Shown here: positions 63,101 through 64,000 of the stretch, one piece after another | How positions within the stretch are numbered: position 1 is the first letter of the stretch | How the letters are laid out: each line of letters opens with the position of its first letter | NCBI GenBank assembly: GCA_022072175.1 | Contig: JAJVIE010000013.1 | Location: 194,746-258,745, forward strand | Origin: Candidatus Omnitrophota bacterium | Lineage (GTDB): Bacteria; Omnitrophota; Gorgyraeia; 2-02-FULL-51-18 | Direction of reading: 5' to 3' | DNA length: 64,000 bases | Notes under the pieces: model-generated | The model's database searches: none | What the model was told of the DNA's origin: nothing | What the model saw: only the letters and a program-made list of their open reading frames with translations | Program-made: the position numbers and the translations under genes

Positions 63101-64000
63101 GGGCGGTGTGCTCAAGGCCACCTACACCTTCGACACGACCGGCCTCGACATGGGCGAGGCCCGTATGAAGGCGTCCGGAGTTCTCATGTTCGACGAGAAT
63201 GGCAACCTGATCTCGGGGTCGTTCACTGGCAGGCTTGTCCAGGAGACGCTTTTCGATGGACCGCGTGGCGGCGAGAAGATAAGTCAGGTCTTCGTCTATG
63301 AACAGAACGAGGATGGATCCTATCGGGTCATTGAGCGCCATGACTATGTTTATGAAGACGGTGCGATTCGGGCTGTTTACAAGTTCGATACGGATGGGTT
63401 GAGCATGGAGGAGGCCAAGCAGAAATCGTCAGGTCTGATTGTTTTCGACGATCAGGGCAATCTGATCTCGGGGACTTTCACGGGAATCTTATTGTCCGAA
63501 ACGCTCCACGAGGGAGCCGAAGGCCAGGAACACATTTCGCAGGTGTTCACCTACGAGAAGAACGACAACGGCACCTACTCGATCACCGAGAGGACCGACT
63601 ACATCTACGAGGGCGGCGTGCTCAAGGCCACCTACACCTTCGACACGACCGGCCTGGACATGGACGAGGCCCGCCAGAAGGCCTCGGGAGTGCTGGCGTT
63701 CGACGAGAACGGCAACCTCATCTCCGGTTCCTTCACCGGCACGCTCTCCTCCGAGACGCTCTTCACCGGCGGCAAGGGTAAGGAGAAACCCTCGCAGGTG
63801 TTCACCTACGAGAAGAACGACAACGGCACCTACTCGATCACCGAGAGGACCGACTACATCTACGAGGGCGGCGTGCTCAAGGCCACCTACACCTTCGACA
63901 CGACCGGCCTGGACATGGACGAGGCCCGCCAGAAGGCCTCGGGAGTGCTGGCGTTCGACGAGAACGGCAACCTCATCTCCGGTTCCTTCACCGGCACGCT
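60168..64000 (+). CDS. Giant 85-residue tandem-repeat exported protein (partial)
   Basis: Open from ATG 60168 (or 60171) through the right edge, at least 1277 residues, no stop. The N-terminus has a signal-anchor-like helix (LKVIAWVLLTTFFCEQTVYA) after about 25 residues, then a charged linker (about 45-125), degenerate repeats, and from 61434 ten regular repeats plus the start of an eleventh. Each is 85 residues (one is 84) and contains GSFTGTL, SITERTDYIYEGG, TYTFDTTGL and EARQKASG. The Tyr/Asp-rich beta pattern recalls YD/RHS repeats, but this is only resemblance. Likely an exported or surface protein; function unknown. Confidence 0.85.
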   Translation, partial: MMEEERTSEELQRFKSSWSLRLKVIAWVLLTTFFCEQTVYAADSSAFRLQRERKKEDSKFLPRYLQEQQAKHEEFVQKRQDLDDLSRSLDDDLTKRLRKKKKNLFDDDRRRGGVGSNKGNMNYTLEDKDEDGRPDELVHHEYDENNNLVKTTRYDVSEIDISEYVAAAEFVEGEDGTRIWGGYMEIDKSKLTEDLIISETYYEGEGEDRRISHVLSDFDRETGKPGQATLYLYEGDRLSSTMTYDIEGKDLNTETDAFFSTLSGEDLVQIAEFEGARGSELLKYVFTDFVEGEDGEFRAEMMQVYLYNEDGSIDKTLQYDVSELITEADWEENKALMGAGHISMIEHLLLETVYEGSKGKEVVSQAFGYSQGQIISRDDYIYDERGRLERIYSFDTTDLTEEEARQKSSSELVFNEDGELIEGSFTGTLKSEKVFSGSKGDEKIEQVLTYGTEEDGSYYIEERVDYVYEDGEMKAVYSFDTQGLSIEEARQKVSGLIQFDEEGNVISGSFTGTLTSETTYSGSEGKERIDQVFIYEKDSDGSYSITERQDYIYDGDRLTNLYTFDTEGLSFSEAREKASGLLVFDANGELIEGSFTGTLVSEVVYEGSSGGERISQIFVYDRDENGNYSIVQRTDYYYEDGVLKSTYVFETSGLSLEDAKQKSSGQIVMDDQGNIVSGSFTGTLQSETVYSGPEGRETADQTFVYAKNADGTYSITERTDYIYKGGSLIRSYTFDTEGLSISDARQKVDGEISIDDQGNLVSGSFTGTLISESTYFGPAGSERVSQTFIYEKDGDEYKITDRIDYVYEDGRLVATYTFDTTGLSTTEAREKSSGILVFDQDGNLISGSFTGTLISETTYEGAAGKERPSQTFAYEKNDNGTYSITERTDYIYEGGVLKATYTFDTTGLDMDEARQKASGVLAFDENGNLISGSFTGTLISETTYEGAADKEKPSQTFIYEKNDNGTYSITERTDYIYEGGVLKATYTFDTTGLDMGEARMKASGVLMFDENGNLISGSFTGRLVQETLFDGPRGGEKISQVFVYEQNEDGSYRVIERHDYVYEDGAIRAVYKFDTDGLSMEEAKQKSSGLIVFDDQGNLISGTFTGILLSETLHEGAEGQEHISQVFTYEKNDNGTYSITERTDYIYEGGVLKATYTFDTTGLDMDEARQKASGVLAFDENGNLISGSFTGTLSSETLFTGGKGKEKPSQVFTYEKNDNGTYSITERTDYIYEGGVLKATYTFDTTGLDMDEARQKASGVLAFDENGNLISGSFTGT
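61434..64000 (+). repeat. Tandem array of 255-bp repeats
   Basis: Unit starts are 61434, 61689, 61944, 62199, 62454 (252 bp), 62706, 62961, 63216, 63471, 63726 and 63981. Units 6, 7, 9 and 10 share long, nearly identical GC-rich DNA blocks, while units 1-5 and 8 have diverged and use different codons. The array continues beyond the window. Confidence 0.93.

Noticed and set aside
61434..64000. CRISPR-like regular repeats
   Set aside because: The 255-bp period is protein-coding, in frame, without spacers of constant length between short repeats. No cas genes and no CRISPR array were found anywhere in the window.

Overview
The window is a GC-rich bacterial chromosome segment centred on the replication origin. 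Gene content is Gram-negative: a TolC/periplasmic adaptor/RND efflux set, a YidC with a large periplasmic domain, and NnrS. The genes around dnaA, the thrS-infC-rpmI-rplT-pheS-pheT operon, secreted coiled-coil proteins and a giant tandem-repeat protein that runs off the right edge would fit a lineage such as Omnitrophota or another PVC/Elusimicrobiota-like phylum. That placement is inference; no rRNA gene is present to settle it.

Left part (1-19.1 kb), mostly minus strand: nnrS (cut by the edge) with a CbiX-type chelatase; a divergent TrmA/RlmD-type RNA methyltransferase; an operon of a small membrane protein, a GHL10-like glycoside hydrolase, a GIY-YIG protein and a PAS-SpoIIE phosphatase; nitronate monooxygenase behind a CRP/FNR-type site; an arsenic operon (arsR-acr3-arsC); a NhaP2-type antiporter, a GST and small genes; methyltransferases; an RluE-like pseudouridine synthase; a membrane pyrophosphatase; OsmC and VOC proteins; and a bicarbonate transport pair (SbtA plus a PII-like SbtB).

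19.1-21.3 kb is a low-GC island abutting the 3' end of tRNA-Glu. It holds a VRR-NUC-like nuclease and an AbrB/PIN toxin-antitoxin pair and has repeats at its edges.

21.3-35.7 kb is the origin: gyrA, gyrB, DUF721/dciA, dnaN and dnaA run leftwards, and rpmH, rnpA, yidD, yidC, mnmG, parA and parB run rightwards. DnaA boxes lie on both sides of dnaA, and two parS sites lie between mnmG and parA.

35.7-60 kb, all plus strand: ndk, yicC, gmk, coaC, coaB, three tRNAs, thrS to pheT, a PQ-loop protein, a 981-residue coiled-coil protein, a probable 6S RNA, rarA, and a TolC-adaptor-RND-RND efflux operon. From 60.2 kb to the edge is one open frame built from 85-residue repeats.

Every gene called from 29.7 kb rightwards is on plus and nearly every gene leftwards is on minus, as expected when both replication forks leave the dnaA-rpmH gap. 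Several promoters have the -10 box exactly 7 nt before the start codon, which suggests leaderless mRNAs.
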